Counted from the first letter of the stretch, positions 34,076-43,623 are shown. The stretch: 64,000 nucleotides of DNA from an uncultured Sutterella sp. (GCA_900544255.1 UQUM01000001.1:53546-117545); one strand, 5' to 3'. Notes: generated from the sequence alone by a model not told the origin. Program-made: numbers and translations.

Positions 34076-36577
34076 ATGAAAACACTCATCATTGCAGAAA
34101 AACCGTCAGTTGCGACGGACATCGCCCGCGTTATCGGCGGCCTCAAAAAGAACGGCGACTACTACGAAGGCGACAATTACATCGTCGGCAACGCCTTGGG
34201 GCATCTTTTGGAATTGGCCTGCCCGGAAAAGTACGAAGTTAAGCGCGGCAAGTGGACGTTTGCGCATCTGCCGGTGTTGCCGCCGACGTTTGACTTAAAG
34301 CCTATCTCTCGGACGGCGGACAAATTAAAGAGCCTTGCGAAACTCATCAAGCGTCCGGACGTGGGCGAAATCGTCAACGCGTGTGATGCGGGACGAGAAG
34401 GTGAACTTATTTTCCGGTATATCATGCAGGCGACGAAGGCGAAGCAACCGATTAAGCGTCTGTGGCTGCAGTCGATGACGGCAGCGTCGATCCGTGAAGC
34501 CTTGGGGCATCTGCGCACTGACGAAGAGATGCAGTCTTTGGCTGCGGCGGCAAAGTCCCGTTCGGAAGCTGATTGGCTCGTGGGAATCAATGGAACGCGT
34601 GCTATGACGGCCTTTAACAGCCTCGGCGGCGGCTTTTTTCTGACGACCGTGGGACGAGTGCAGACGCCGACGCTCGCCATCGTCGTGAAACGCGAAAACG
34701 AAATCCGTGCATTTAAGCCCAAAGACTATTGGGAAGTCAACGCAGCGTTCGGTTTCTCGGGGGGCAGCTACGCCGGCCGTTGGTTTGACCCGGTCTTCAA
34801 AAAGGACGCGAAGAATCCGGACTTGAAGGCGGAACGCATTTTTGACGAGGCTGCGGCGAAGGCCGTGGCCGACCGCTGTCGCGGTAAGACGGGGACGGTG
34901 GAAGAAACGAGTAAGCGTGCGACGCAGCTGTCACCGCAGTTGTTTGACCTCACGAGTCTGCAGCGCGAAGCGAACAACAAATTTGGGTTTTCGGCAAAGA
35001 CGACGCTTTCCTTGGCGCAGAGTCTTTACGAGAAGCACAAGGTGCTCACTTACCCGAGAACGGATTCTCGGGCGCTCCCCGAAGACTATCCGGCAACCGT
35101 GAAGGAAACGCTGCAGCATGTGGCGCAGATGCCGTCGTTTAGCAAAGCGGCGGAAAAGATTCTCGCGAGCAATTGGGTCAAACCCAATAAGCGCATTTTC
35201 AACAACGCCGGCATCAGTGATCACTTCGCCATCATTCCGACGCTTGCCGTGCCCGCGGGCACGATGAGCGAAGCTGAAAGGAAGGTCTACGACCTCGTGG
35301 TGCGCCGTTTTATGGCGGTCTTTTACCCCGCAGCTGAATACGATGTGACGACCCGCATTACGACGGTGGGCGAGGATCACTTCAAGACAGAAGGCAAGGT
35401 TCTGGTGAATCCGGGGTGGCTCGAGGTGTACGGTAAGACCGGCACGGGGGAGGGAAACCTCGCGGCGTTAAACGGCGCCAAAACTGCGACGGCGGAAAGC
35501 GTAGATGTTGAAAAACTCGAAACGCGGCCGCCTGCCCGGTATACGGAAGCTACGCTTTTGTCGGCGATGGAAGGCGCGGGAAAACTCGTGGCGGATGATG
35601 AGCTCCGGGACGCTATGGCTGAAAAGGGCCTGGGGACGCCTGCGACGCGCGCCGCCATCATCGAAAACCTCATTGATCAGGCCTACATGGTGCGCGACGG
35701 TCGTGACCTGCGGCCGACGGCGAAGGCGCAGCAGTTGTTCTCGCTGCTGAAAGGTCTCGGTATTTCGGCGCTTTCCGACCCGAAACTCACTGGGGAATGG
35801 GAATACAAACTCGCTCAGATCGAAAAGGGGCGTCTCTCTCGCGACGACTTCATGAAGGAAATTCGCGGTATGACGACGGATATTGTGGAAGCCGCCAAAC
35901 GCTACGAGGGCGACACGGTGCCCGTGGAACATCCTGCGCACCTTCGTCACCGTTGCCCCAAGTGCGGCGGCGAAATTGTAGAAAACTACCGTGGGTTTGC
36001 CTGTACGACGAAGGGGTGCGATTTCCGTCTGCCCAAGCACCCCGCGGGGCGCACCTTTGAAGTGGCGGAAGTGGAAGAGTTGTTGGGTAAGGGCATGATC
36101 GGCCCCTTGACGGGCTTCACAAGCAAATTGGGGCGCCCCTTTGCGGCGGCGCTGAGGCTTAATTCCGAATGGCAGCTTGAATTTGATTTCGGCGACGGCA
36201 ACAAGGAAGACGATACGGAAGACACGTCGAATTACCCGGTGATCGGTAAATGCCCCAAGTGCTCGGGGCGCGTACTGCAGGGACCGGCCGCCTACTTCTG
36301 CGAACACGCGCAGGGGAGCGCGAAAACGTGCGACTTCCGTATCGGACGCGTCATCCTGCAGCAGGAAGTGAGCCCCGAAGAAGCCGGGAAAATCCTGACG
36401 GAAGGGAGGTCGACTCTGCTTTCCAACTTCGTTTCCAACCGCAGTCACCGTAAATTCAAGGCGTTCCTTGTGTTGGATCCCAAGACGAAGAAGGTGGGGT
36501 TCGAATTTGAAGCGCGGGAACCCAAGACGGCCAAAACGACCGCCAAGAAAACGACGACGTCTAAGAAAAAAGCCTGA
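34076..36577 (+). CDS. topB: DNA topoisomerase III
   Basis: An 833-residue type IA topoisomerase. The TOPRIM domain has IIAEKPSVATDIA and CDAGREGELIF, and the catalytic Tyr is in VLTYPRTDSRAL (about residue 330). Later GLGTPATRAAIIENL and two C-terminal zinc-ribbon-like segments (CPKCGGE...C, CPKCSGR...C) are present, ending in a Lys/Thr-rich tail as in other betaproteobacterial TopB. It unlinks DNA molecules and removes negative supercoils. The smg gene that often lies between dprA and topB is absent; a weak start region precedes the ATG. Confidence 0.95.
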   Translation: MKTLIIAEKPSVATDIARVIGGLKKNGDYYEGDNYIVGNALGHLLELACPEKYEVKRGKWTFAHLPVLPPTFDLKPISRTADKLKSLAKLIKRPDVGEIVNACDAGREGELIFRYIMQATKAKQPIKRLWLQSMTAASIREALGHLRTDEEMQSLAAAAKSRSEADWLVGINGTRAMTAFNSLGGGFFLTTVGRVQTPTLAIVVKRENEIRAFKPKDYWEVNAAFGFSGGSYAGRWFDPVFKKDAKNPDLKAERIFDEAAAKAVADRCRGKTGTVEETSKRATQLSPQLFDLTSLQREANNKFGFSAKTTLSLAQSLYEKHKVLTYPRTDSRALPEDYPATVKETLQHVAQMPSFSKAAEKILASNWVKPNKRIFNNAGISDHFAIIPTLAVPAGTMSEAERKVYDLVVRRFMAVFYPAAEYDVTTRITTVGEDHFKTEGKVLVNPGWLEVYGKTGTGEGNLAALNGAKTATAESVDVEKLETRPPARYTEATLLSAMEGAGKLVADDELRDAMAEKGLGTPATRAAIIENLIDQAYMVRDGRDLRPTAKAQQLFSLLKGLGISALSDPKLTGEWEYKLAQIEKGRLSRDDFMKEIRGMTTDIVEAAKRYEGDTVPVEHPAHLRHRCPKCGGEIVENYRGFACTTKGCDFRLPKHPAGRTFEVAEVEELLGKGMIGPLTGFTSKLGRPFAAALRLNSEWQLEFDFGDGNKEDDTEDTSNYPVIGKCPKCSGRVLQGPAAYFCEHAQGSAKTCDFRIGRVILQQEVSPEEAGKILTEGRSTLLSNFVSNRSHRKFKAFLVLDPKTKKVGFEFEAREPKTAKTTAKKTTTSKKKA

Positions 36578-36605
36578 TTTTTCGGCGTTGCCTAATAGGT
36601 GAAGT

Positions 36606-36663
36606 ACTCAGACGGGTTGACAGAGGCTAATTTTCGGTCTTTCGTCAACCCGCTTTGCTGAGT
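36606..36663. repeat. Long nested inverted repeat between topB and aapJ
   Basis: Arms CGGGTTGAC (36613-36621) and GTCAACCCG (36644-36652) with outer arms ACTCAG (36606-36611) and CTGAGT (36658-36663). The 22-base spacer is AT-rich. No T-run follows on either side. It may be a weak terminator of topB or an operator/leader for aapJ; I cannot tell which. Confidence 0.55.
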
Positions 36664-36764
36664 TGTCTCGTTAAACTGAGGGCAATTTAAAAACGAAGGC
36701 GTCTTTTTTCAGGGCGACTTCCTTTCCCTTTTTGAAGATTGAACTTTTTACAGCGGAGAAACTC

Positions 36765-37781
36765 ATGCAGTTGAAGTCAGTTTGTCTCGCCGTCGCTCTC
36801 GCGAGTGCCGCTTTGAGCGTACAAGCCGGTCCGGTTCTGGACGCCGTTCGTGCCCGCGGTCAGGTGATTTGCGGCGTCAATACCGCAGCGCCCGGTTTTG
36901 CCGGTGCGGACAGCCGCGGCAATTGGAACGGTTTGGATGTGGATACGTGTCGCGCCGTGGCAGCGGCCGTTTTGGGTGACGCTCAGAAGGTTAAGTTTGT
37001 GCCGCTGTCGTCTCCGCAGCGCTTTACGGCTCTGCAGTCGGGCGAAATCGACGTTCTCGCCCGCAATACGACGTGGACGTTGACGCGTGACGCCAGTATG
37101 GGGGCCGTCTTTGCCGCGATCAACTATTACGACGGTCAGGGCTTCATGGTTCCGAAGAAGTTGGGCGTAAAGAGTGCAAAGCAGTTAAACGGTGCGACGG
37201 TCTGCCTGCAGTCCGGCACGAGCTCCGTGCAGGCGCTCGCCGACTACTTCAAGGCGAACAACATCAAGTTTAAGCCCGTGATGTTCGATACGACGGAAGC
37301 GACGCAGAGCGCATTCCTTTCCGGCCGTTGCCAGGTCTACACGACGGACATGAGCGACTTGGCCGGGGCCCGTACCCGTGCGCGCAACCCGCAGGATTTC
37401 GAAATTCTCCCCGAAACGATTTCGAAGGAACCCTTGGGGCCCTCCGTGCGTCGCGGCGATGACGAATGGTTCCAGATCGTGCGTTGGTCCTTCTACGCGA
37501 TGGTGGAAGCTGAAGAAAACGGCATTTCGTCTCAGAACGTCGATGAATTGCGTGCTTCGTCGAAGGTGCCGCAGGTGATGCGCCTCGTGGGCACGGGGGA
37601 CGATGCAGGGAAGCTTCTGGGCCTGGATAAGGATTGGTCGTACCGTATCATCAAGCAGGTCGGCAATTACGGCGAAAGCTGGACGAAGAATTTCGGACCC
37701 ACGACGCCCTTGAATTTGCCGCGAGGCCTCAACAATCTGTGGACGCAGGGGGGCATCCTCTACGCGCCTCCGATCCGCTGA
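36765..37781 (+). CDS. aapJ: Amino-acid ABC transporter substrate-binding protein (AapJ-like)
   Basis: A 338-residue periplasmic binding protein of the type 3 (SBP_bac_3) family. Signal peptide about 1-20 ending in VQAG. The start of the mature part, VLDAVRARGQVICGVNTAAPGFA, and NTTWTLTRD, YYDGQGFMVPKK and GPSVRRGDDEW are those of AapJ/BztA general L-amino acid binders. GGAGAA precedes the ATG. It is followed by a terminator, so the permease genes may need their own promoter or readthrough. Confidence 0.92.
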   Translation: MQLKSVCLAVALASAALSVQAGPVLDAVRARGQVICGVNTAAPGFAGADSRGNWNGLDVDTCRAVAAAVLGDAQKVKFVPLSSPQRFTALQSGEIDVLARNTTWTLTRDASMGAVFAAINYYDGQGFMVPKKLGVKSAKQLNGATVCLQSGTSSVQALADYFKANNIKFKPVMFDTTEATQSAFLSGRCQVYTTDMSDLAGARTRARNPQDFEILPETISKEPLGPSVRRGDDEWFQIVRWSFYAMVEAEENGISSQNVDELRASSKVPQVMRLVGTGDDAGKLLGLDKDWSYRIIKQVGNYGESWTKNFGPTTPLNLPRGLNNLWTQGGILYAPPIR

Positions 37782-37803
37782 TTGTCGTAGTCTGACGTCA
37801 AAA

Positions 37804-37843
37804 GAAAGCCTGCCCGACCTATCCTCGGGCAGGCTTTCCGATT
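37804..37843 (+). terminator. Intrinsic terminator after aapJ
   Basis: Stem AAAGCCTGCCCGA / TCGGGCAGGCTTT with a 7-base loop, followed by a weak T-run. A hairpin here, between binding protein and permeases, is often an attenuating site that lets aapJ be made in excess. Confidence 0.8.
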
Positions 37844-37866
37844 TTCGGGCGCCGAAAAACTATAAT
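37837..37866 (+). promoter_or_regulatory. Possible promoter for aapQ
   Basis: A perfect TATAAT lies at 37861-37866, with a poor -35 candidate TTCCGA 18 bases before. It sits just after the aapJ hairpin and 40 bp before the aapQ ATG. Confidence 0.4.
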
Positions 37867-37906
37867 TCGCGCTCCTTTGATTTGATTTCATTTTCAGCAC
37901 CACCTC

Positions 37907-39091
37907 ATGCAGACCGGTCAATCTCACTTTTCTGCTGTGCCTGAACTCGATCCGGCATGTCGAGCGCGGCAGGCTGCAGCGCACCGCCGACAGTTTTTGG
38001 TGCAGGCCGCGGTACTTGCCGTAGTCTTTGCCGTGCTTTATTGGCTCGCAGGCAACGTCGTCGACAATCTTGAACAGCGCAATATCCGCAGCGGTTTTGA
38101 ATTCTTGAAAAACGCGTCCAACATCGAAATCGGGGAGGCGAGCATTGCGTTTTCTTCAAGCGACAGCGTGGCGCGGGCGTTTTTCGTCGGGCTGTTGAAT
38201 ACGCTCAAGGTATCGTTTTTTGCCGTGATTTCGGCAACGGTCTTGGGAATCATCGTGGGGTTGATGCGGCTCGCGGCGCACCCCATCCTGCGGCTTTTGG
38301 GAACGGCGCACGTCGAGTTTTACCGCAACATCCCGCTCATTATTCAGCTCTTTGCGATTTACCTTCTCATCACCGAACTTCTTCCGATGAGCACCGACGC
38401 CGTCAGTCTCGGCGGTTGGGCGCTTCTTTCCAAAGCGGGGCTGCAGGTGGCGGTGCCGAAACAAGCGCTTTTGTCGTTGACGGCTGCGGGTTTGGCGGGC
38501 ATTCTGACGCTTTTCCTAGTCCGGCTTTATGCGCTTCGCAATATGACGGGCCTGATGGCAAACCTTACCGGGGTTCTCGGTGGCTTTGCGATGGCGATCG
38601 TCGTGTGGCTGCTCTTCGGGTGGCTGAGCGGCTGGAGTAAACCTGTCATCGAAGGGTTTTCGATTGAAGGGGGGGCTGCGCTTTCGCCTGAATTTTTGGC
38701 TCTGTGGTTGGGGCTGACGCTCTTTACGTCGGCTTCCATTGCGGAAATCGTGCGTGCCGGCGTCATTGCCGTGCCGCCGGGACAGTGGAACGCGGGGTTG
38801 GCGTTGGGGATGACGCGCATACAGACGGTGAGTTACGTCATCTTCCCGCAGTCGATGAAACTTGCGGTGCCGCCTTTGGCGAGCCAGTATATGAACCTCA
38901 CCAAGAATTCGTCGCTCGCCGTCGTCATCGGCTACCCGGACTTGGTGGCGATCGGCAACTCCACGATCAACATTACGGGGCAGGCGCTGGAAGTCATTCT
39001 CCTCATCATGGCGGTGTACCTCACCATCAATCTGGTGATCAGCGTTCTGATGAATGCCTTGAATTCCCGTGTGACGCGGACGGTGCGATAA
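37907..39091 (+). CDS. aapQ: Amino-acid ABC transporter permease AapQ-like
   Basis: A 394-residue permease with about eight membrane segments. The ABC permease loop (EAA motif) is the region AGVIAVPPGQWNAGLALGM. The N-terminal part with NVVDNLEQRNIRSGFEFLKNASNIEIGE is specific to the AapQ/BztB branch. It pairs with AapM in the inner membrane. Confidence 0.92.
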   Translation: MQTGQSHFSAVPELDPACRARQAAAHRRQFLVQAAVLAVVFAVLYWLAGNVVDNLEQRNIRSGFEFLKNASNIEIGEASIAFSSSDSVARAFFVGLLNTLKVSFFAVISATVLGIIVGLMRLAAHPILRLLGTAHVEFYRNIPLIIQLFAIYLLITELLPMSTDAVSLGGWALLSKAGLQVAVPKQALLSLTAAGLAGILTLFLVRLYALRNMTGLMANLTGVLGGFAMAIVVWLLFGWLSGWSKPVIEGFSIEGGAALSPEFLALWLGLTLFTSASIAEIVRAGVIAVPPGQWNAGLALGMTRIQTVSYVIFPQSMKLAVPPLASQYMNLTKNSSLAVVIGYPDLVAIGNSTINITGQALEVILLIMAVYLTINLVISVLMNALNSRVTRTVR

Positions 39092-39104
39092 GGAGAAAAC
39101 GACC

Positions 39105-40202
39105 ATGCAGACTTATTCTCCGAATCTCACGCGTACCTGGTTTGAAAACGTGCGGGATCGTTTCTTTTACTCTAAGGCGGCCACCGGCATTACGATCGTC
39201 GCAGGCTTTTTCCTGACGGTTCTGGCGGTGGTGCTCTTTCGCTGGGGCGTGACGGACGCGGTATTTCGCGCGGACGCCGAAGCCTGCTACGCCGCGGGCG
39301 GCGCCTGTTGGGGGTTTGTCACGGAGAAGTGGCGTCTCATTCTTTTCGGGCGTTACAACTATGACGAACAGTGGCGGCCGGCCGTGGCGACCATTGTGAT
39401 TGTGGCGATGCTCGTTTTGACGGCTTGGCCCGCAATGTGGCAAAAACCCCGTTCCCGCTGGCTGATGGCCGGATGGGCGGCGGCGTTCGTGGTTTTCTTC
39501 ACGCTTATGGCGGGCGGCGTCTTCGGGTTGAAACCGATTGACAGCGACAATTGGGGCGGTTTGCCCTTGACCGTGATTCTCACGCTTCTCGGTATGAGCG
39601 TGTCGGTACCGATCGGGGTAGTGCTCGCCTTGGGGCGCCGCAGCGAGATGCCGTTGATCCGTCTCTTGAGTACGGGTTACATTGAAATCGTGCGCGGCGT
39701 GCCGCTCATCACGGTGCTCTTTGTGGCGAGCTTCGTGTTTCCTTTACTCCTCCCGTCTGCGGTGCGCATTGATCCCTTCTGGCGCGTGGCTTGGGGCATC
39801 ATTTTGTTCCAGGCAGCCTACATGGCGGAAACCGTGAGAGGGGGGCTGCAGACCATTCCCCGCGGGCAATTCCTGGCGGCGGATTCGCTGGGGTTCGCCC
39901 GCTGGCAGGTTTATGTTTACATCATCCTGCCGCAGGCGTTGGTGGCGGTGATTCCGGCTTTTGTGAATTCGTTGCTTTCGACCTTTATGGATACGTCGCT
40001 CGTGACCGTCGTGTCGATGTTTGATCTCACGGGGAGCCTGCAGTTGGCGTTGGGCGACGCCCAGTGGCGCGATTTCTTCCGCGAAGGCTACATCTTCATT
40101 GCGGCGATTTACTTTGTATCGAGCTTCATTATGAGCCGCTACAGCCAATGGCTGGAAAAGCGTCTGCAGGGAAATAAGCGCAATACGGCAATCCAGTTCT
40201 GA
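39105..40202 (+). CDS. aapM: Amino-acid ABC transporter permease AapM-like
   Basis: A 365-residue permease with about eight membrane segments and the EAA-loop region RGGLQTIPRGQFLAADSLGF. GGLPLTVILTLLGMSVSVPIGVVLALG marks the conserved core. AAGGAG precedes the ATG, 13 bp after aapQ. The ATPase gene aapP that usually follows is missing; the next gene is a toxin-antitoxin antitoxin. Confidence 0.92.
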   Translation: MQTYSPNLTRTWFENVRDRFFYSKAATGITIVAGFFLTVLAVVLFRWGVTDAVFRADAEACYAAGGACWGFVTEKWRLILFGRYNYDEQWRPAVATIVIVAMLVLTAWPAMWQKPRSRWLMAGWAAAFVVFFTLMAGGVFGLKPIDSDNWGGLPLTVILTLLGMSVSVPIGVVLALGRRSEMPLIRLLSTGYIEIVRGVPLITVLFVASFVFPLLLPSAVRIDPFWRVAWGIILFQAAYMAETVRGGLQTIPRGQFLAADSLGFARWQVYVYIILPQALVAVIPAFVNSLLSTFMDTSLVTVVSMFDLTGSLQLALGDAQWRDFFREGYIFIAAIYFVSSFIMSRYSQWLEKRLQGNKRNTAIQF

Positions 40203-40218
40203 CGTTAAGACGTGGTGC

Positions 40219-40260
40219 CATAAGAGCCCAATCTGCTTCGGTAGGTTGGGTTTCTTTTTG
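40219..40260 (+). terminator. Intrinsic terminator after aapM
   Basis: Arms AGCCCAATC / GGTTGGGTT with a loop, then TTCTTTTT. This closes the aap transcript immediately after the permease, consistent with no downstream ATPase gene. Confidence 0.75.
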
Positions 40261-40348
40261 AGGACAACACCAAAGACAAAAGACTTTCAAGAGACGCAAG
40301 CGTTCATTATCATTGCCGAATGATTGAAGTTGCATTAAAGGAGGCAAT

Positions 40349-40600
40349 ATGGCGAATTTGCAGATTCGTGTGGACGATACCGTTCGGGATCGCGCACGCG
40401 AAGTCGCTGCCGGTATGGGAATGGATTTGGGTGAAGCTGTCCGCATTTTTCTCAGCCAAATGATTCGGGAAAACGGCCTTCCTTTTCGTCCGTCCGCGGA
40501 AAAGTTCTGCAGTCAAGAAAATCGAGCGTATTTGAAAAAGGCGGCAGCAGAAATGGATGCGGGCGTCAACGTTCATGCTCATGAGCTGATTGAAGATTGA
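40349..40600 (+). CDS. RelB/DinJ-family antitoxin, no partner toxin next to it
   Basis: An 83-residue ribbon-helix-helix protein of the RelB/DinJ family: LQIRVDDTVRDRAREVAAGMGMDLGEAVRIFLSQMI gives the strand plus two helices that bind DNA, and the tail (about 50-83) is the toxin-neutralising part. A strong AAAGGAGG lies before the ATG. A RelE/YafQ-type toxin normally follows directly, but the next 55 bp hold no gene, and the next coding region is unrelated. It may act as a solitary repressor, or its toxin may be elsewhere. Confidence 0.82.
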   Translation: MANLQIRVDDTVRDRAREVAAGMGMDLGEAVRIFLSQMIRENGLPFRPSAEKFCSQENRAYLKKAAAEMDAGVNVHAHELIED

Positions 40601-40655
40601 CGGCTGTGTGTGGGTACGGTAAGAAACAAAATTTCAGTTATTTTGGAGAGATACG

Positions 40656-41135
40656 GTGACAGTTTTAAGACCGGTGTTTGAACACGAGGTGACGCTTCCC
40701 GCCACCGCAATGGAAGGCGAGGCGGCAGCGGCGGCCGTGCGCGTGCGTTTGGCGGCCTTATTGATGCAGTTTGCAAAGCACCCGCACGTGTTGATTGAAG
40801 GGCTGCACTGCCGCAGCGTGAAGGAATACACCAACGACGCGGGGGCTACGGTGTTGGAACGGGAGCTTGTCGCCGGTCATGCGGTTTTTCATGATACGGT
40901 GACCGTGACGGAAGACCGTGTGGTGTTTGCCGTGCCGGAAACAGGTGACATGAAGGCGTCTACCTTTGCCATTAGTCTGGAAGGCGGTGACGGCAAAGAC
41001 CTGGTGCTGCGGTTTCATTACGAAGAAGATGAAACGGTAAAACTCCCGGCGCATATCGAAGGGTTGCGCACGAAAGCGTGGAAGGCCAAGGATCAGGATC
41101 TCGCCGCATGGTGCGCGAAACACCTCGGAATTTAA
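40656..41135 (+). CDS. DUF1857-like (SRPBCC-type) protein
   Basis: A 159-residue soluble protein. The pattern FEHEVTLP, then an alpha-helix, then a beta-rich part (AGATVLERELVAGHAVFHDTVTV, MKASTFAISLEGGDGKDLVLRFHYE) and a C-terminal helix fits the START-like DUF1857 fold. Function unknown. The GTG at 40656 has GGAGAG five bases upstream. It lies just before tex. Confidence 0.62.
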   Translation: MTVLRPVFEHEVTLPATAMEGEAAAAAVRVRLAALLMQFAKHPHVLIEGLHCRSVKEYTNDAGATVLERELVAGHAVFHDTVTVTEDRVVFAVPETGDMKASTFAISLEGGDGKDLVLRFHYEEDETVKLPAHIEGLRTKAWKAKDQDLAAWCAKHLGI

Positions 41136-41157
41136 CTTTTTTCGGAAGTCAGACAAC

Positions 41158-43485
41158 ATGACGGAACTCGATACGGCGGCGCAGAGCCGCATCAATGAGC
41201 GCATTGCGCTTTTAATCGGCGCAAAACGTGCTCAGGTGCAGGCTGCGGTGGATTTGTTGGATGAAGGCGCAACGGTGCCTTTCATTGCCCGCTACCGTAA
41301 GGAAGCGACCGGGGGGCTCGATGACACGCAGTTGCGTAATCTGCAGGAAGCGTTGGTGTACGGGCGCGAAATGGAAGAACGTCGTGCGGCGGTCATCGCG
41401 TCGGTGACGGAACAAGGCAAAATGACGCCGGAACTCCTGGCGCAGATTGAAGCCGCCGACAGCAAACAGCGAATTGAAGACTTGTACCTGCCCTTTAAAC
41501 CGAAACGCCGTACGCGGGCGCAGATTGCGATTGCGGCGGGGTTGGCGCCTTTGGCGGATAAGCTCCTCGCGGATCCGACGTTGACGCCCGAAACGGAAGC
41601 GGCGGCCTTTGTGTCGGCGGAAAAGGGGGTGGCAGATGTGAAGTCGGCCTTGGACGGCGCGCGCGACATCCTCGCGGAACGCTTTGCGGAAAACGCCGAT
41701 ATGCTTGAAATGCTCCGCAGCTGGCTCTGGACGCATGCCTTCATTGTGTCCGCGGTGGTGGAAGACAAACGTAACACCGAAGAAGCCGCGAAGTTCCGCG
41801 ATTACTTCGACTACAGCGAAGGCATCAACGAAGTGGCGAGCCATCGCGCGCTGGCGCTTTTCCGCGGCCGTCAGGAAGGGGTATTGACGTTGAAGATGCT
41901 TCTCACCGAAGACGAGGAAGCTCTGCCCGTGCATCCGTGCCAGGTGAAGATTGCGGACTTTTTGGGGCTCACGAACAAAGGACGTGCGGCGGATGCGTGG
42001 TTGGCGAGCGTCGTGCGCTGGACGTGGCGCGTGAAGTGCCTCACCACCTTGGAAACGGATCTTTTCACGCGGCTGCGTAACGAAGCACAGGAAAAAGCGA
42101 TTGGGGTGTTCGGTACGAACCTCAAAGATCTGCTGCTTGCGGCGCCCGCGGGCCACAAGGGTGTCATCGGGCTCGATCCCGGCATTCGGACGGGGGTCAA
42201 GGTGGCGGTTATTTCGGAAACGGGAGCCGTTCTTGAAACGGGCGTCATCTTTCCGCACGAACCGCGCCGCGAATGGGATAAGTCCATCGAGATTCTCGCG
42301 ATCCTTGCGAAGCGCAACGGCAGTCGACTGATTTCCATCGGCAACGGTACCGCGAGCCGCGAAACTGATCAGTTGGCGGCGGATTTGATTGCCCGTCACC
42401 CGGAATTGGGCCTTACGAAGGTGGTCGTGAGCGAAGCCGGGGCGAGTGTGTATTCTGCTTCTGCGTCGGCAGCCGCCGAACTCCCCGGGATGGACGTGAG
42501 CTATCGAGGTGCGGTGTCGATCGCTCGGCGTCTGCAGGATCCTTTGGCGGAATTGGTGAAGATTGACCCGAAGGCGATCGGCGTGGGGCAGTATCAGCAC
42601 GATGTGAACCAGACGGAATTGGCTCGCAAACTGGACGCGGTGGTGGAAGACTGCGTGAACGCCGTGGGCGTGGATTTGAATACCGCGTCCGCCGCCTTGT
42701 TGGGTCGTGTGTCAGGTCTCACCGGTACGCAGGCAAAAGCCATCGTCGCCTACCGCGACGCCAATGGCGCTTTTGCTGACCGTAAGACTTTGCTGAAGGT
42801 GCCGCGTTTGGGTGCGAAGACCTTTGAACAGGCGGCGGGTTTTTTACGGATCCCGGACGGCGCCAATCCCTTGGACGCCTCTGCCGTGCACCCGGAGTCG
42901 TATCCGGTGGTGGAACGTATTTTGAAAAAGACGGGACTCGACATTAAGAAACTGATCGGCAACGAAGAAGTGCTCCACAACCTGCACGCCGTGGAATTCA
43001 CTGACGAAAAGTTCGGACTTCCGACCGTGACCGACATTCTCTCTGAACTCGAAAAACCAGGGCGTGATCCGCGTCCGCAGTTCAAGACGGCAAAGTTTGC
43101 GGACAACGTGCATACGTTGGCGGATCTGACGCCGGGGATGGAATTGGAAGGCGCGGTGACGAACGTCGCAGCCTTTGGGGCCTTCGTCGACATCGGTGTG
43201 CATCAGGACGGTTTGGTGCACGTTTCCGAACTCGCCGACCGCTTTGTGAAGGATCCGCGTGAGGTGGTGAAGGTGGGCGATATCGTCAAAGTGCGCGTGT
43301 TGGACGTTGACGTCGCCCGTAAGCGGATTTCGCTTTCCATGAAGTCGAAATCCGCGGGGGATCGCGCGAAGGTGTCGCACGGCAGTCATTCCGCGGGCAG
43401 CATGAAACCCGCCGCAAAGCGCCCGGAACGTCCCGCCGCGGGCGCGATGGCTGCGGCCTTTGCCGGGCTGAAGCTGCGTCGTTAA
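41158..43485 (+). CDS. tex: Tex-family RNA-binding transcription accessory protein
   Basis: A 775-residue Tex protein. The N-terminal helical part has GATVPFIARYRKEATGGLDDTQLR, followed by a YqgF/RNase H-like domain (VIGLDPGIRTGVKVAVI), a helix-hairpin-helix part (DLNTASAALLGRVSGL...AKAIVAYRD) and a C-terminal S1 domain (TPGMELEGAVTNVAAFGAFVDIGVHQDGLVH). The last ~40 residues are basic. Tex binds nucleic acid and affects transcription; mechanism is debated. Confidence 0.95.
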   Translation: MTELDTAAQSRINERIALLIGAKRAQVQAAVDLLDEGATVPFIARYRKEATGGLDDTQLRNLQEALVYGREMEERRAAVIASVTEQGKMTPELLAQIEAADSKQRIEDLYLPFKPKRRTRAQIAIAAGLAPLADKLLADPTLTPETEAAAFVSAEKGVADVKSALDGARDILAERFAENADMLEMLRSWLWTHAFIVSAVVEDKRNTEEAAKFRDYFDYSEGINEVASHRALALFRGRQEGVLTLKMLLTEDEEALPVHPCQVKIADFLGLTNKGRAADAWLASVVRWTWRVKCLTTLETDLFTRLRNEAQEKAIGVFGTNLKDLLLAAPAGHKGVIGLDPGIRTGVKVAVISETGAVLETGVIFPHEPRREWDKSIEILAILAKRNGSRLISIGNGTASRETDQLAADLIARHPELGLTKVVVSEAGASVYSASASAAAELPGMDVSYRGAVSIARRLQDPLAELVKIDPKAIGVGQYQHDVNQTELARKLDAVVEDCVNAVGVDLNTASAALLGRVSGLTGTQAKAIVAYRDANGAFADRKTLLKVPRLGAKTFEQAAGFLRIPDGANPLDASAVHPESYPVVERILKKTGLDIKKLIGNEEVLHNLHAVEFTDEKFGLPTVTDILSELEKPGRDPRPQFKTAKFADNVHTLADLTPGMELEGAVTNVAAFGAFVDIGVHQDGLVHVSELADRFVKDPREVVKVGDIVKVRVLDVDVARKRISLSMKSKSAGDRAKVSHGSHSAGSMKPAAKRPERPAAGAMAAAFAGLKLRR

Positions 43486-43501
43486 GCGGCAAACGTTAAG
43501 A

Positions 43502-43547
43502 CAAGAGGCGGTGCCCCTCTTTTCACAGAGATTGCCGCCTTTTTTGC
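43502..43547 (+). terminator. Intrinsic terminator after tex
   Basis: Arms AGGCGG / CCGCCT around a long loop, followed by a T6 run, shortly after the tex stop. Confidence 0.8.
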
Positions 43548-43623
43548 GCCCTGCAAAGTAGGTAAGCAAAACTATGTAGTAATATCTGAACGTTTTGCTT
43601 TTTATTGATGTGGAGAACCCCGC

